Positions 1 to 7,228 of a DNA stretch of 22,730 nt are shown here, one piece after another. Below the pieces are notes generated by a model. The model made no database searches, was not told the origin of the DNA, and saw only the letters and a list, made by a program, of their open reading frames with translations. This DNA is from Lachnospiraceae bacterium (GTDB lineage: Bacteria; Bacillota; Clostridia; Lachnospirales; Lachnospiraceae). The number at the start of each line of letters is the position of its first letter. The first letter of the stretch is position 1. The stretch spans positions 1 to 22,730 of the forward strand of contig DPJQ01000055.1 in assembly GCA_003542935.1 (NCBI GenBank), read 5' to 3'. Made by a program: the position numbers and the translations under genes.

Positions 1-1
1 T

Positions 2-247
2 TCCGAGCAGCGCATCAACAAAAATCTTGATGTCAGGATTGCTGCTTCCGAAAGCATGCTTCTCAGAGAACTGGATCGCGTACATAGTAAACTTCAGGAG
101 AAAATCGAAGACGTTCAGAAGAACATGGATGAGCTGAACCAGTACTATCGCATCACTCGATTGGAAAACGACTGTACGCAGATCGTTCTACAAAAAATAG
201 AACAGATTGATAAGCGGCTGGAAGCCCTGGAAAAAAGATCAGCTTAA
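2..247 (+). CDS. C-terminal end of a coiled-coil protein, partial
   Basis: The reading frame is open from base 2 to a TAA at 245-247, so the gene starts before the window. The 81 visible residues are strongly charged, with heptad-like spacing of Leu/Ile/Met (for example LLRELDRVHSKLQEKIEDV), followed by a second helix ending in KRLEALEKRSA. This is what a coiled coil looks like; there is no membrane segment and no catalytic motif. A Rho-independent terminator follows 10 bases after the stop, so this is the last gene of its unit. Several plasmid- or phage-type accessory proteins have similar tails, but nothing here identifies the family. I do not recognise it and assign no function. Confidence 0.7.
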   Translation, partial: SEQRINKNLDVRIAASESMLLRELDRVHSKLQEKIEDVQKNMDELNQYYRITRLENDCTQIVLQKIEQIDKRLEALEKRSA

Positions 248-256
248 CAGTAAAGA

Positions 257-284
257 GGCGGGAATGCTCCCGCCCCTTTCTTTT
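257..284 (+). terminator. Rho-independent terminator after the coiled-coil gene
   Basis: A perfect 7-bp stem GGCGGGA/TCCCGCC (257-263 with 268-274) closes a 4-base loop and is followed by CCTTTCTTTT. The T-rich tail is on the plus side, so it mainly ends the upstream plus-strand gene. The same stem also lies just past the stop of the convergent flippase gene and could help end it. Confidence 0.85.
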
Positions 285-286
285 CT

Positions 287-1918
287 CTACTTTCTTCCGT
301 AGACCCCCATAAACACAGCCAATTCCACCAGGATCCGACCTCCGGGAAAACGCCGCAATACCTCTCGGGGGATCCCCGCAAAACGCAAATATAATACACC
401 ATAGGTTGCTATGGCGCCAAGAATGGCCGCCCCCAGGCACAGTGCATTGGAATCTATAAGAGTGGCCAGCCCATAATACAGGATATAAGCCACCACACCC
501 ATCACCGCCGATGCGATCACAGGGACCAAAAATATTTTCCGCACTCGCATCCGGTAGCGCAAAAGCCCGGCCACAGCCCGGCCGTTGAGCACACACATAC
601 TCAAGGAGTAGGCAATCGTTGCAATCAGCACACTATATATATGAAGGGGAGTGAACTTCGCCAGCACTGCCAGCACCACCACATTGATTACCAGGGAGAC
701 CGCCGCATGTTCCACCGGAACGGCCGGTTTCCCGATACCCTGCAGCACCCCATTGGTGATCGTAGACAGAGAATAGAAAACCACCGACACCGCCCCGGCG
801 ATCAGAAGATAGCCCGCCGTGTCCCCTGTATTCGGAAACAGCAGGTGCATGATCGGGAAAGCCAGCACGGCCATGCCCACCGCTGCAGGAATGCACAGAA
901 ACATGGTCATCTGGATCGCCTCGTCCATCTTATGCCGGGTCTCCCGATAATCCCGCATGGCAAAGCTGGCCGAGATCGATGGCAGCACCGCCGTGGAAAC
1001 CGCGTTCGCCAGAGCGATCGGAATATTGATCATCACCATATACTGTCCCGTAAACACACCATAGGCGCTGGTCACGGCGTCCTCCTCCCAGCCCTCGCTC
1101 AGCATGATCGGCGCAAAGATCGACTGATCCATATAGGAACTCAGGTTGTAAATACAGGTACTGAAAATCACCGGTGTCACCATCAGAAGGATCGTGCGAA
1201 AAATCTCCGGATAAGAATCCTCCACCCCGGTATGATCATTGCGGATACGTTTTTGTATATTCTTTTGATTGGCGGTAAAGGACATCAGCATCAGCACGAT
1301 ACCGGCCAACACACCGGCCCCCGTTCCCAGGGTTCCGCCCGCCGCGCCATAGATGGCCACCTCCGTGTCATTGACAGCCAGGTTCTCCACCAGCAGCCAG
1401 GCCGCCACTACGCTGACCACCGCATTCACAAGCTGTTCCAGGATCTGGGACAGTGAGGTGGGCACCATAGTGTTGTGGGCCTGAAAATATCCACGCAATA
1501 CGCCCAGAATCGCAGAGAAAAATATGGTAGGCGCCAGCATCCTGAGGGCCAGCACCGCATTATCACCACCCGCCGGAAGCAGAAAGCTCCCGCCGAACCA
1601 GGCCGCCAGCGCCGCCAGACCGCCAACCACGCAAGCATAAATCAGAGCGCCGCGAAACAACTTATTGGCATTGCGATACTGCCGTTTTGCGATCCGCTCC
1701 GACATCAGCTTGGATACCGCCATGGGAATGCTGTAGGAAGATACCAGAAGCAGGATACTGTACACCGTGTAGGCATAACCATAATAGCCGTTTCCCAGTT
1801 CGCCGATGATTGCATACAACGGGCTTCTGTACAACATACCGATGATGCGCACGATCAGCCCCGCAGCCATCAGAATAGAGGCCTGTTTCACGAAACTGTC
1901 TCTGTTTTTCTTACCCAT
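287..1918 (-). CDS. SpoVB/MurJ-like polysaccharide flippase (MATE/MOP superfamily)
   Basis: A 543-residue integral membrane protein with about 14 hydrophobic segments spread over its whole length, as in the MOP exporter superfamily (MurJ, SpoVB, Wzx). The N-terminus carries the family's amphipathic start (KKNRDSFVKQASILMAAG) and an early Arg in the first membrane helix (GLIVRIIGMLYR), followed by SIPMAVSKLMSER between the second and third segments, which is characteristic of SpoVB-type members. Known members flip lipid-linked oligosaccharides or lipid II across the cytoplasmic membrane; which substrate this one moves cannot be read from sequence. The ATG has a moderate GGGGAAGGG site. It begins 11 bases after the ung stop, so the two are probably cotranscribed. 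Confidence 0.85.
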   Translation of the reverse strand: MGKKNRDSFVKQASILMAAGLIVRIIGMLYRSPLYAIIGELGNGYYGYAYTVYSILLLVSSYSIPMAVSKLMSERIAKRQYRNANKLFRGALIYACVVGGLAALAAWFGGSFLLPAGGDNAVLALRMLAPTIFFSAILGVLRGYFQAHNTMVPTSLSQILEQLVNAVVSVVAAWLLVENLAVNDTEVAIYGAAGGTLGTGAGVLAGIVLMLMSFTANQKNIQKRIRNDHTGVEDSYPEIFRTILLMVTPVIFSTCIYNLSSYMDQSIFAPIMLSEGWEEDAVTSAYGVFTGQYMVMINIPIALANAVSTAVLPSISASFAMRDYRETRHKMDEAIQMTMFLCIPAAVGMAVLAFPIMHLLFPNTGDTAGYLLIAGAVSVVFYSLSTITNGVLQGIGKPAVPVEHAAVSLVINVVVLAVLAKFTPLHIYSVLIATIAYSLSMCVLNGRAVAGLLRYRMRVRKIFLVPVIASAVMGVVAYILYYGLATLIDSNALCLGAAILGAIATYGVLYLRFAGIPREVLRRFPGGRILVELAVFMGVYGRK

Positions 1919-1929
1919 AAACCCTTCCC

Positions 1930-2604
1930 CTACACATTTTCTATCTGCCAGTCGATCGGCGTGAGTCCATGCTCCTCCAGATACTGGTTGGTTTTACTAA
2001 AGGGCCTGCTCCCGAAAAAACCTTTGTAAGCCGAGAGCGGGCTGGGATGGGGGGCTTCCAGGATCAGATGCCTCGAGCCATCCAGATACATTTTTTTCGT
2101 CTGGGCCGGCCGTCCCCACAGAATAAAGACCATGGGACGCTCCTGAGCCGCAAGGATCTTAATCGCCGCGTCGGTAAACTGTTCCCAGCCGATTCCTCTG
2201 TGGGAATTGGCCTGATGGGCCCGCACAGTTAGAACCGTATTCAACAGCATCACACCCTGCCGGGCCCATTTTTCCAGATATCCGTTATTGGGTATATAAC
2301 AGCCCAGGTCATCCTCCAGTTCCTTATAGATATTTACCAGCGAAGGCGGGATATCCACCTCCGGCTTCACGGAAAAACAGAGGCCATGGGCCTGCCCTTC
2401 ACCGTGGTAGGGATCCTGCCCCAGGATCACTACCTTCACCTGATCCAGGGGGGTAAAATGAAACGCGTTAAAGATATCGTCAGGATCCGGAAACACTCGT
2501 CTGGTATTATACTCCTCCCCTATCTTCTGAAATAATTCCCGGTAATAGGGCTTCTTAAATTCCCCGTTTAAAGCTTTCGCCCATTCTCCGCTGATCGGTG
2601 GCAT
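1930..2604 (-). CDS. ung: Uracil-DNA glycosylase, family 1
   Basis: Removes uracil from DNA as the first step of base excision repair. The 224-residue product has the family 1 water-activating motif GQDPYHGEGQAHG (Asp64 catalytic) and the second active-site motif HPSPLSAYKGFFGSRPFS (His186), with the usual length for bacterial Ung. The start at 2604 is preceded at ideal distance by AAAGGAG; an in-frame ATG 27 codons upstream has no comparable site and its extension (MIQKCRIVGNF...) does not belong to the family. A TTGTCC-17-TAGTAT promoter lies about 130 bases upstream. The gene is followed after 11 bases by the flippase gene. Confidence 0.97.
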   Translation of the reverse strand: MPPISGEWAKALNGEFKKPYYRELFQKIGEEYNTRRVFPDPDDIFNAFHFTPLDQVKVVILGQDPYHGEGQAHGLCFSVKPEVDIPPSLVNIYKELEDDLGCYIPNNGYLEKWARQGVMLLNTVLTVRAHQANSHRGIGWEQFTDAAIKILAAQERPMVFILWGRPAQTKKMYLDGSRHLILEAPHPSPLSAYKGFFGSRPFSKTNQYLEEHGLTPIDWQIENV

Positions 2605-2702
2605 ATCTTTTCTCCTTTGTATATTTTTGATTGCACAGCTGTAATCCCGCCGAAAGTTTCCCACAATGCGGCACTTCTGAATCATACTTTTACGATCTCA
2701 GC

Positions 2703-2735
2703 AGTAAATGCTTAGACCTGTGCTGAACAGTTACT
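2703..2735. repeat. Weak copy of the GTAACTGTTC-type palindromic repeat
   Basis: The end sequence GAACAGTTAC (2725-2734) is identical to that of the copies at 14.4 kb and near-identical to others in the window. The opposite arm is degraded: only AGTAA (2703-2707) still pairs with TTACT (2731-2735). It lies between hisF and ung, just inside the presumed ung transcript. Confidence 0.5.
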
Positions 2736-2736
2736 T

Positions 2737-2765
2737 ATACTATACTATTTCTGTTCCCCGGACAA
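2737..2765 (-). promoter_or_regulatory. Candidate promoter for ung and the flippase gene
   Basis: Read on the minus strand, TTGTCC (2765-2760) is followed after 17 bases by TAGTAT (2742-2737). The start point would be near 2730, giving a leader of about 125 bases. A copy of the GAACAGTTAC repeat end sits directly downstream of the -10 box. Confidence 0.55.
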
Positions 2766-2834
2766 GAGAACTGTTTTTTACAGACGCATATAAACATCTG
2801 CACCTGCATTTGATCATGTTTTACATGGCATTTC

Positions 2835-3596
2835 CTACAGACGTACGGAAACGCCTCTGCCCTCCAGATACTGTTTCACTTCTCTGATCTCCAGTTCCTT
2901 ATAATGAAACAGAGAAGCCGCCAGAGCCGCATCGGCCTCGCCGGCTGTCAATGCCTCATAAAAATGTTCCTTCGTGCCCGCACCGCCGGAGGCGATCACC
3001 GGGATCTTCACCGCATCAGCCACCGTCCGGGTGAGTCCGATATCATAGCCCTCCTTGGTACCGTCACAATCCATGCTGGTGAGCAAGATCTCACCTGCCC
3101 CCAGACTCTCCACCTGTACGGCCCACTCCACCGCGTCGATACCCATATCCACCCGACCGCCGTTTTTGTAAATATTCCAGCCGCTCCCGTCTGTCCGGCG
3201 TTTTGCATCGATGGCCACCACCACGCACTGGCTGCCGAATTTCATAGCCGCATCGTGTATAAGCCCCGGATTAGCGATCGCTGCAGAATTCACCGAAATC
3301 TTGTCGGCGCCCTCCCGCAGCAACGTGCGGAAATCCTCCACCGTGCGGATACCGCCGCCCACGGTAAAGGGGATAAACACCTGGGATGCCACCGCCCGCA
3401 CCATATCCACCACCGTATTCCGATTGTCCGAAGAGGCCGTGATGTCAAGAAATATCACCTCATCCGCTCCGGCCTGATCGTAGGCCCTGGCGATTTCCAC
3501 CGGATCCCCGGCATCCCGAAGATTGACAAAATTGACACCTTTTACCACCCGTCCGGCATTTACATCCAGACAGGGTATAATTCTCTTTGTAAACAT
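2835..3596 (-). CDS. hisF: Imidazole glycerol phosphate synthase, cyclase subunit HisF
   Basis: Uses ammonia from HisH to convert PRFAR into imidazole glycerol phosphate and AICAR, in histidine synthesis. The 253-residue (beta/alpha)8 barrel has the family's N-terminus (KRIIPCLDVNAGRVVKG), with the two catalytic aspartates at Asp11 and Asp130 (VVVAIDAKR), and phosphate-binding loops FTVGGGIRT and IASGGAGT. The length is normal. The ATG overlaps the hisH TAA by one base (TAATG), so the two subunits of the heterodimer are translationally coupled. No other his gene is in the window. Confidence 0.97.
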   Translation of the reverse strand: MFTKRIIPCLDVNAGRVVKGVNFVNLRDAGDPVEIARAYDQAGADEVIFLDITASSDNRNTVVDMVRAVASQVFIPFTVGGGIRTVEDFRTLLREGADKISVNSAAIANPGLIHDAAMKFGSQCVVVAIDAKRRTDGSGWNIYKNGGRVDMGIDAVEWAVQVESLGAGEILLTSMDCDGTKEGYDIGLTRTVADAVKIPVIASGGAGTKEHFYEALTAGEADAALAASLFHYKELEIREVKQYLEGRGVSVRL

Positions 3597-4216
3597 TATT
3601 CCCTCCCCCTGTCCGTCGATGCAAAATTCTTCAAAATCCGAAGCCCCGTCCGGGAGCTTTTCTCCGGGTGAAACTGGCAGGCAAACACGGATCCCTGCTC
3701 CACGGAGGCATGGATCGGAACACCGTAGGATGTCACGGCTTTCACAATGGACGGATCCGCCGCCCGCAGATAATAGGAATGGACAAAATACACATAGGCA
3801 TCCTCGGGAATGTCCCGAAACAGATGCCCATGATTCTGCAGATGCAGGGAATTCCAGCCCATGTGAGGGATTTTTAAGCCCTCACCGTGGGGAATCTTTA
3901 AGATCTCGCCCCGCAGTATGCCGAGTCCCTCCACACCGGGGCTCTCCTCACTTTTTTCAAATAAGAGCTGCAGGCCGAGACAGATGCCGAGAAAAGGAAT
4001 CTCCCTCCGCACCGCCTCATGGATCACCTCCACCAGACCGAACCTGTGAAGATTCTCCATGGCATCGCCAAAGGCTCCCACGCCCGGCAGAATAATCTTA
4101 TCCGCGGACAAAATCTCCTCCCCGTCCCGTGTAAGCACCGCTTTCTCGCCCAGATGCATCAGGGCCTTCTCCACGCTGCGGATATTCCCCGCGTCATAAT
4201 CAATAATGGCAATCAT
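3596..4216 (-). CDS. hisH: Imidazole glycerol phosphate synthase, glutamine amidotransferase subunit HisH
   Basis: Class I glutamine amidotransferase that supplies ammonia to HisF. The 206-residue protein has the nucleophile elbow FLGICLGLQLLF (Cys79) and the His-x-Glu part of the triad in FHPEKS (His183, Glu185), plus the oxyanion/interface segment LPGVGAFGDAM. A GGAGG site precedes the ATG. The promoter TGCTATACT lies about 75 bases upstream. WbuY/WbuZ-type paralogues in polysaccharide clusters look similar, but this sequence is canonical and no sugar genes adjoin it, so histidine synthesis is the better call. Confidence 0.96.
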   Translation of the reverse strand: MIAIIDYDAGNIRSVEKALMHLGEKAVLTRDGEEILSADKIILPGVGAFGDAMENLHRFGLVEVIHEAVRREIPFLGICLGLQLLFEKSEESPGVEGLGILRGEILKIPHGEGLKIPHMGWNSLHLQNHGHLFRDIPEDAYVYFVHSYYLRAADPSIVKAVTSYGVPIHASVEQGSVFACQFHPEKSSRTGLRILKNFASTDRGRE

Positions 4217-4291
4217 CGGCCAAACCTCCGTGTTCTGGCCTCCGCCAGTTTTTGATAACAGCCTTTTTCTTTGCTGTCACATACTTTTAAC

Positions 4292-4320
4292 AGTATAGCA
4301 CACTCATCCTCCAAAAAAAA
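4292..4320 (-). promoter_or_regulatory. Extended -10 promoter for hisHF
   Basis: Minus-strand TGCTATACT (-10 TATACT at 4297-4292, with TG one base upstream) and a poor -35 (TTTTTT at 4320-4315) with 17-base spacing. The string GTGCTATACTG followed by TTAAAA almost exactly matches the promoter of the flavoprotein gene near 7145. The predicted leader is about 70 bases. Confidence 0.6.
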
Positions 4321-4330
4321 CAAAAGATTG

Positions 4331-4425
4331 CAATTCCCCTGCGGAAATTGTAACAGTTCAGCCTCCGGCAGAACTGTTACTGAATCCAGCCCATTGGAAG
4401 TTCGCCTGCGGCGAAGGGCTGGATT
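4331..4425. repeat. Compound palindromic element (three adjacent inverted repeats)
   Basis: Three hairpins lie side by side. First, CAATT (4331-4335) pairs with AATTG (4346-4350) around a CCTGCGG core. Second, a perfect 10-bp stem GTAACAGTTC (4350-4359) pairs with GAACTGTTAC (4371-4380). Third, a perfect 10-bp stem AATCCAGCCC (4383-4392) pairs with GGGCTGGATT (4416-4425) and contains a nested TTCGCC-TGC-GGCGAA hairpin (4401-4415). The segment GCCTCCGGCAGAACTGTTAC (4361-4380) recurs at 19813-19832 with one mismatch. It sits between the terminator of the sulfur operon and the hisH promoter, codes for nothing convincing, and resembles REP/BIME-type intergenic repeats. Confidence 0.75.
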
Positions 4426-4457
4426 GACAAAAGGCGCCCGCATAAGCAGACGCCTTT
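4426..4457 (-). terminator. Terminator of the flavoprotein-reductase operon
   Basis: On the minus strand AAAGGCG (4457-4451) pairs with CGCCTTT (4436-4430), 7 bp, with a partly paired inner loop, followed by TTTTGTC. It begins 22 bases after the stop of the reductase gene. Confidence 0.75.
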
Positions 4458-4479
4458 GGACATTATTTTATACGTTTTA

Positions 4480-5430
4480 TCAGCAGGTGGCCCCGCCTTT
4501 CAGATGAAGGCTGGCATCCAGGATCTCCTGCTTGCGCTCCAGCAGCTCATTGGAGAGCAGCAGCTCCTCCACGCGGTCAAATCCCAGACGGTCGATGGTG
4601 GACGCGAAACGCTCCCCGGTCTTACCCTGCTCGCGGAACAGAAGAATCGCCTTCTCGATAATATCCAGCACTTCCTCCTCGCTGGTAAAGATTCTGCTCA
4701 TGGCCTGGCCGATCTTGACTTCCTTGCCCCAGCGGCCGCCCAGGCAGATCTTATAACCATACTTGCCGTCGGTGATCGCGTCAAAACGGCACTTGCCGAT
4801 ACAGCGGCCGCAGTGGTTACACTTATCGCTGATCTCCAGCACGCCGTCCTCCACCTTGCAGGCTTTGATGGGACAGGCGGCTACCACCGAACATTTCTTA
4901 CATCCGTTGCACTCGTCCTCGTCAAACACCGGAATCCGCTGGCCGATGATGCCCAGGTCATTGAGGTTCGGCTTCACACAATTATTGGGACATCCGCCCA
5001 CGGCGATCTTAAATTTGTGGGGAAGCAGCACATCGTGATACCCCACATAGAACCTCTCGTGGATCTTCTCCGAGAGGCCGTAAGAATCCAGCAGCCCATA
5101 CTGGCAGGTCGTACCCTTGCAGGCCACCACCGGACGCACCCGGGAACCTGTGCCGCCTGTGGTCATGCCGTGCTGAGAGAGAAATTCTCTCAATTCATCA
5201 ATTTTGTCAAAAGGAACTCCCTGCAGCTCCACCGTCAGGCGGGTGGTAAATACGATATTACCGTCGCCGAACTTCTTCGCCGCCTCGGCAGCAGCCGTCA
5301 ACTGCTCCGAGGTCATCTTGCCGTTGACCGTGATGATCCGGCAGTTAAAATTATCCGTTCCCTTGTTGCTGAGAAAACCGAGGCCTTTAACCCTCTTCTC
5401 CTCCTCCGGACTGATCGTCAATGTCGCCAT
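4480..5430 (-). CDS. Siroheme/[4Fe-4S] sulfite or nitrite reductase-like protein with dicluster ferredoxin domain
   Basis: A 316-residue protein organised like the AsrC/DsrA side of the sulfite and nitrite reductase family. An N-terminal ferredoxin-like half-domain is followed by the siroheme-cluster cysteines C104-x4-C109 (CKGTTC) and C147-x3-C151 (GGCPNNC), then a two-cluster ferredoxin insert: C174-x2-C177-x2-C180 with C186 and C191 nearby, and a clean C204-x2-C207-x2-C210-x3-C214. The first cluster motif has two extra residues before CP. Such proteins reduce sulfite or nitrite with six electrons; the substrate here is inferred, not shown. GAAGGAGG precedes the ATG at 5430; the longer frame starting at 5493 lacks such a site. 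It lies 43 bases after the flavoprotein gene, which may feed it electrons. AsrA and AsrB partners are absent. Confidence 0.85.
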   Translation of the reverse strand: MATLTISPEEEKRVKGLGFLSNKGTDNFNCRIITVNGKMTSEQLTAAAEAAKKFGDGNIVFTTRLTVELQGVPFDKIDELREFLSQHGMTTGGTGSRVRPVVACKGTTCQYGLLDSYGLSEKIHERFYVGYHDVLLPHKFKIAVGGCPNNCVKPNLNDLGIIGQRIPVFDEDECNGCKKCSVVAACPIKACKVEDGVLEISDKCNHCGRCIGKCRFDAITDGKYGYKICLGGRWGKEVKIGQAMSRIFTSEEEVLDIIEKAILLFREQGKTGERFASTIDRLGFDRVEELLLSNELLERKQEILDASLHLKGGATC

Positions 5431-5473
5431 AATATAGTATCCTCCTTCTTTTTTCACAGTTCTTTTAGTTCCC

Positions 5474-7108
5474 CTATTCTTCATCCTCCTCAAAAGAAGT
5501 AAAGAACGTACCGCCCTCCAGCACTTTCGTGTTGGTATAGCCGTAGAATTTCAGGCGGTTCTGCAACAGATAAGCCCTCTTGCCCTTGGTGCAGACCAGC
5601 AGGAGCTTCGCATCCGACGGATATTCCGGCAAAGGCCCTTCCACGGCAGTCAGATCGATATGCTGAGCCCCGGGGATCGTCGCCGCGGGAGCCGCATCCA
5701 GGATTGTGTAGCCCTCGGCCGCCCCGGCCGCATACTCGGCGGGCGTGATGGAATCCAGCGCCCCGTCCATCTTGTTCAGCAGCACATTGGCCGTCTGGGC
5801 GATCGGGTGAATCGCTGTGGAGAAAGGCGGCGCATAGGAAAAGTCCATGGCAGACAGCTGATCCACGGTCATCCCCAGGGAAATCCCCGTGACCGCAATA
5901 TCCATCACCTTGTCCACCGCGCCCTTGCCCAGCACCTGAGCGCCGAGAATTTTCCTCGTACTCTTATCTGCAACCAGCTTGATAATAAAGGAAGACGCGC
6001 CCGGGTAGTAGTGGGCCTTGTCATCCACAACCGTCAGCACCGTCACCACATCATAGCCCGCATCCTTTGCCTGGGATTCGCCGAGGCCCGTGCGGCCGAT
6101 GCAGATCCCGGGAAGCTTGGCCACGCCGGTGCCGAGGACACCGGGATGGCCCACCTCATGGCCGGCCAGATTCATGGCCGCCGCACGCCCCGCGATATTG
6201 GCCGTGGAGCCCATCGGGGACCACTGGGGCTTTCCGGTCACACGGTTCTTCACCATGGCGCAGTCACCCACCGCGTAGATATCCGGATCGTTGGTACGCA
6301 TATGTTCATCCACCAGCACAGTACCCTTGAACATCTCAATACCGGTGTTCTCCAGATATCCCGTGTTTGGACGGATACCCATAGCCAGGATACAGGCGTC
6401 CGCTTTCATGGCTCTCTTGCTCGTCTTCACCTTTTCCACATGGCCCTCGCCGATGATCTCCTCCAGTGCTACGCCCGCCGCCACGTTGATGCCGTTATCC
6501 AGCATCACATTCTCCGCGTAGGCCGCCAGTTCCTCATCGAGAAATCCCGGCAGGATCGTCTTCGCGAAATCAATAACCGACACTTTCACACCCTTGAGCG
6601 CCAGGTTCTCCGCCACCTCAAGACCGATGAAGCCGCCGCCAACCACCACGGCCCTGCGGATTTTGCCTTCTTCCACTGCACTTCGCAGAGATATGGCATC
6701 CTCCGGCGTGCGCATCACATACACGCCCTCCAGATCCGTACCTTTGCAGGGAGGCACAAAAGGCGACGCGCCGGAAGCGATCACCAGCTTGTCATAGCTA
6801 TGTACGCTCTCTTCGCCGCTCTCCGTCTGCACTGCCTTCACCGTCTTGCTTTCCCGGTCTACGGCGACCACCTCCATACCGGTCTGCACCGCCACCCCTG
6901 TCAGGCGTGAAAAACTCTCGGGCGTATTGACAATCAGAGCACTTTTGTCCTTGATCACACCGCCCACATAATAAGGAAGACCGCATCCCGCATAAGAAAT
7001 ATCCTTCCCTTTGGTAAGGATTGTAACCTCCGCGCTCCGGTCTTCCCTCTTTAGCTTGGCCGCCGTCTTTGTACCGGCCGCCACGCCGCCAATCACCAAT
7101 ACTTTCAC
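5474..7108 (-). CDS. CoA-disulfide reductase-like FAD/NAD(P)H oxidoreductase fused to a rhodanese domain
   Basis: A 544-residue flavoprotein of the CoADR/Npsr group, known to reduce CoA disulfide, CoA persulfide or polysulfide with NAD(P)H. It has an N-terminal FAD-binding GGVAAG, the single redox Cys42 in YAGCGLPYY, an NAD-binding GGGFIG (157-162), the second FAD motif IYAVGDC (277-283), a dimerisation domain to about residue 450, and a short C-terminal rhodanese domain (about 455-540) whose active loop CTKGKR puts the persulfide cysteine at Cys506. The rhodanese domain is compact, and its usual LDVR..EE start is reduced to LDAAPAA. The start is GTG with AAAGGAG seven bases upstream. It is divergent from a LysR gene and cotranscribed with the reductase-like gene, which suggests a sulfur-reducing relay. 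Confidence 0.9.
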   Translation of the reverse strand: MKVLVIGGVAAGTKTAAKLKREDRSAEVTILTKGKDISYAGCGLPYYVGGVIKDKSALIVNTPESFSRLTGVAVQTGMEVVAVDRESKTVKAVQTESGEESVHSYDKLVIASGASPFVPPCKGTDLEGVYVMRTPEDAISLRSAVEEGKIRRAVVVGGGFIGLEVAENLALKGVKVSVIDFAKTILPGFLDEELAAYAENVMLDNGINVAAGVALEEIIGEGHVEKVKTSKRAMKADACILAMGIRPNTGYLENTGIEMFKGTVLVDEHMRTNDPDIYAVGDCAMVKNRVTGKPQWSPMGSTANIAGRAAAMNLAGHEVGHPGVLGTGVAKLPGICIGRTGLGESQAKDAGYDVVTVLTVVDDKAHYYPGASSFIIKLVADKSTRKILGAQVLGKGAVDKVMDIAVTGISLGMTVDQLSAMDFSYAPPFSTAIHPIAQTANVLLNKMDGALDSITPAEYAAGAAEGYTILDAAPAATIPGAQHIDLTAVEGPLPEYPSDAKLLLVCTKGKRAYLLQNRLKFYGYTNTKVLEGGTFFTSFEEDEE

Positions 7109-7141
7109 AGCTTTTCTCCTTTATCTGGTTTATTTTTAATC

Positions 7142-7170
7142 AGTATAGCACTTGAGAATGCATAATGAAA
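7142..7170 (-). promoter_or_regulatory. Extended -10 promoter for the flavoprotein-reductase operon
   Basis: Minus-strand TGCTATACT (-10 at 7147-7142) with a weak TTTCAT (7170-7165) 17 bases upstream. The poor -35 fits a promoter needing an activator. A small dyad, ATAAT-N9-ATTAT (7162-7180), overlaps the -35 region and is a plausible binding site for the divergent LysR protein. Confidence 0.6.
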
Positions 7171-7180
7171 ATGGTATTAT

Positions 7181-7210
7181 TTTATTATTGATATAGGCAT
7201 TACTTATAAT
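7181..7210 (+). promoter_or_regulatory. Candidate promoter for the lysR gene
   Basis: A consensus TATAAT at 7205-7210 has a weak TTTATT 18 bases upstream (7181-7186). It is back-to-back with the flavoprotein promoter, so one LysR-type site between them could control both directions. Confidence 0.45.
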
Positions 7211-7228
7211 ATAACCAGGAGATCTCCC

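Noticed and set aside
4213..4443. A 76-codon minus-strand frame whose TGA overlaps the hisH ATG, as in translational coupling
   Set aside because: It starts inside the upstream terminator, runs through the palindromic repeat and across the hisH promoter -10 box, so the hisH transcript cannot contain most of it. There is no ribosome-binding site and no family resemblance.
4456..5502. A 348-codon plus-strand frame opposite the siroheme reductase-like gene
   Set aside because: The minus strand has intact iron-sulfur and siroheme motifs. The plus frame has no domain and begins at the terminator.
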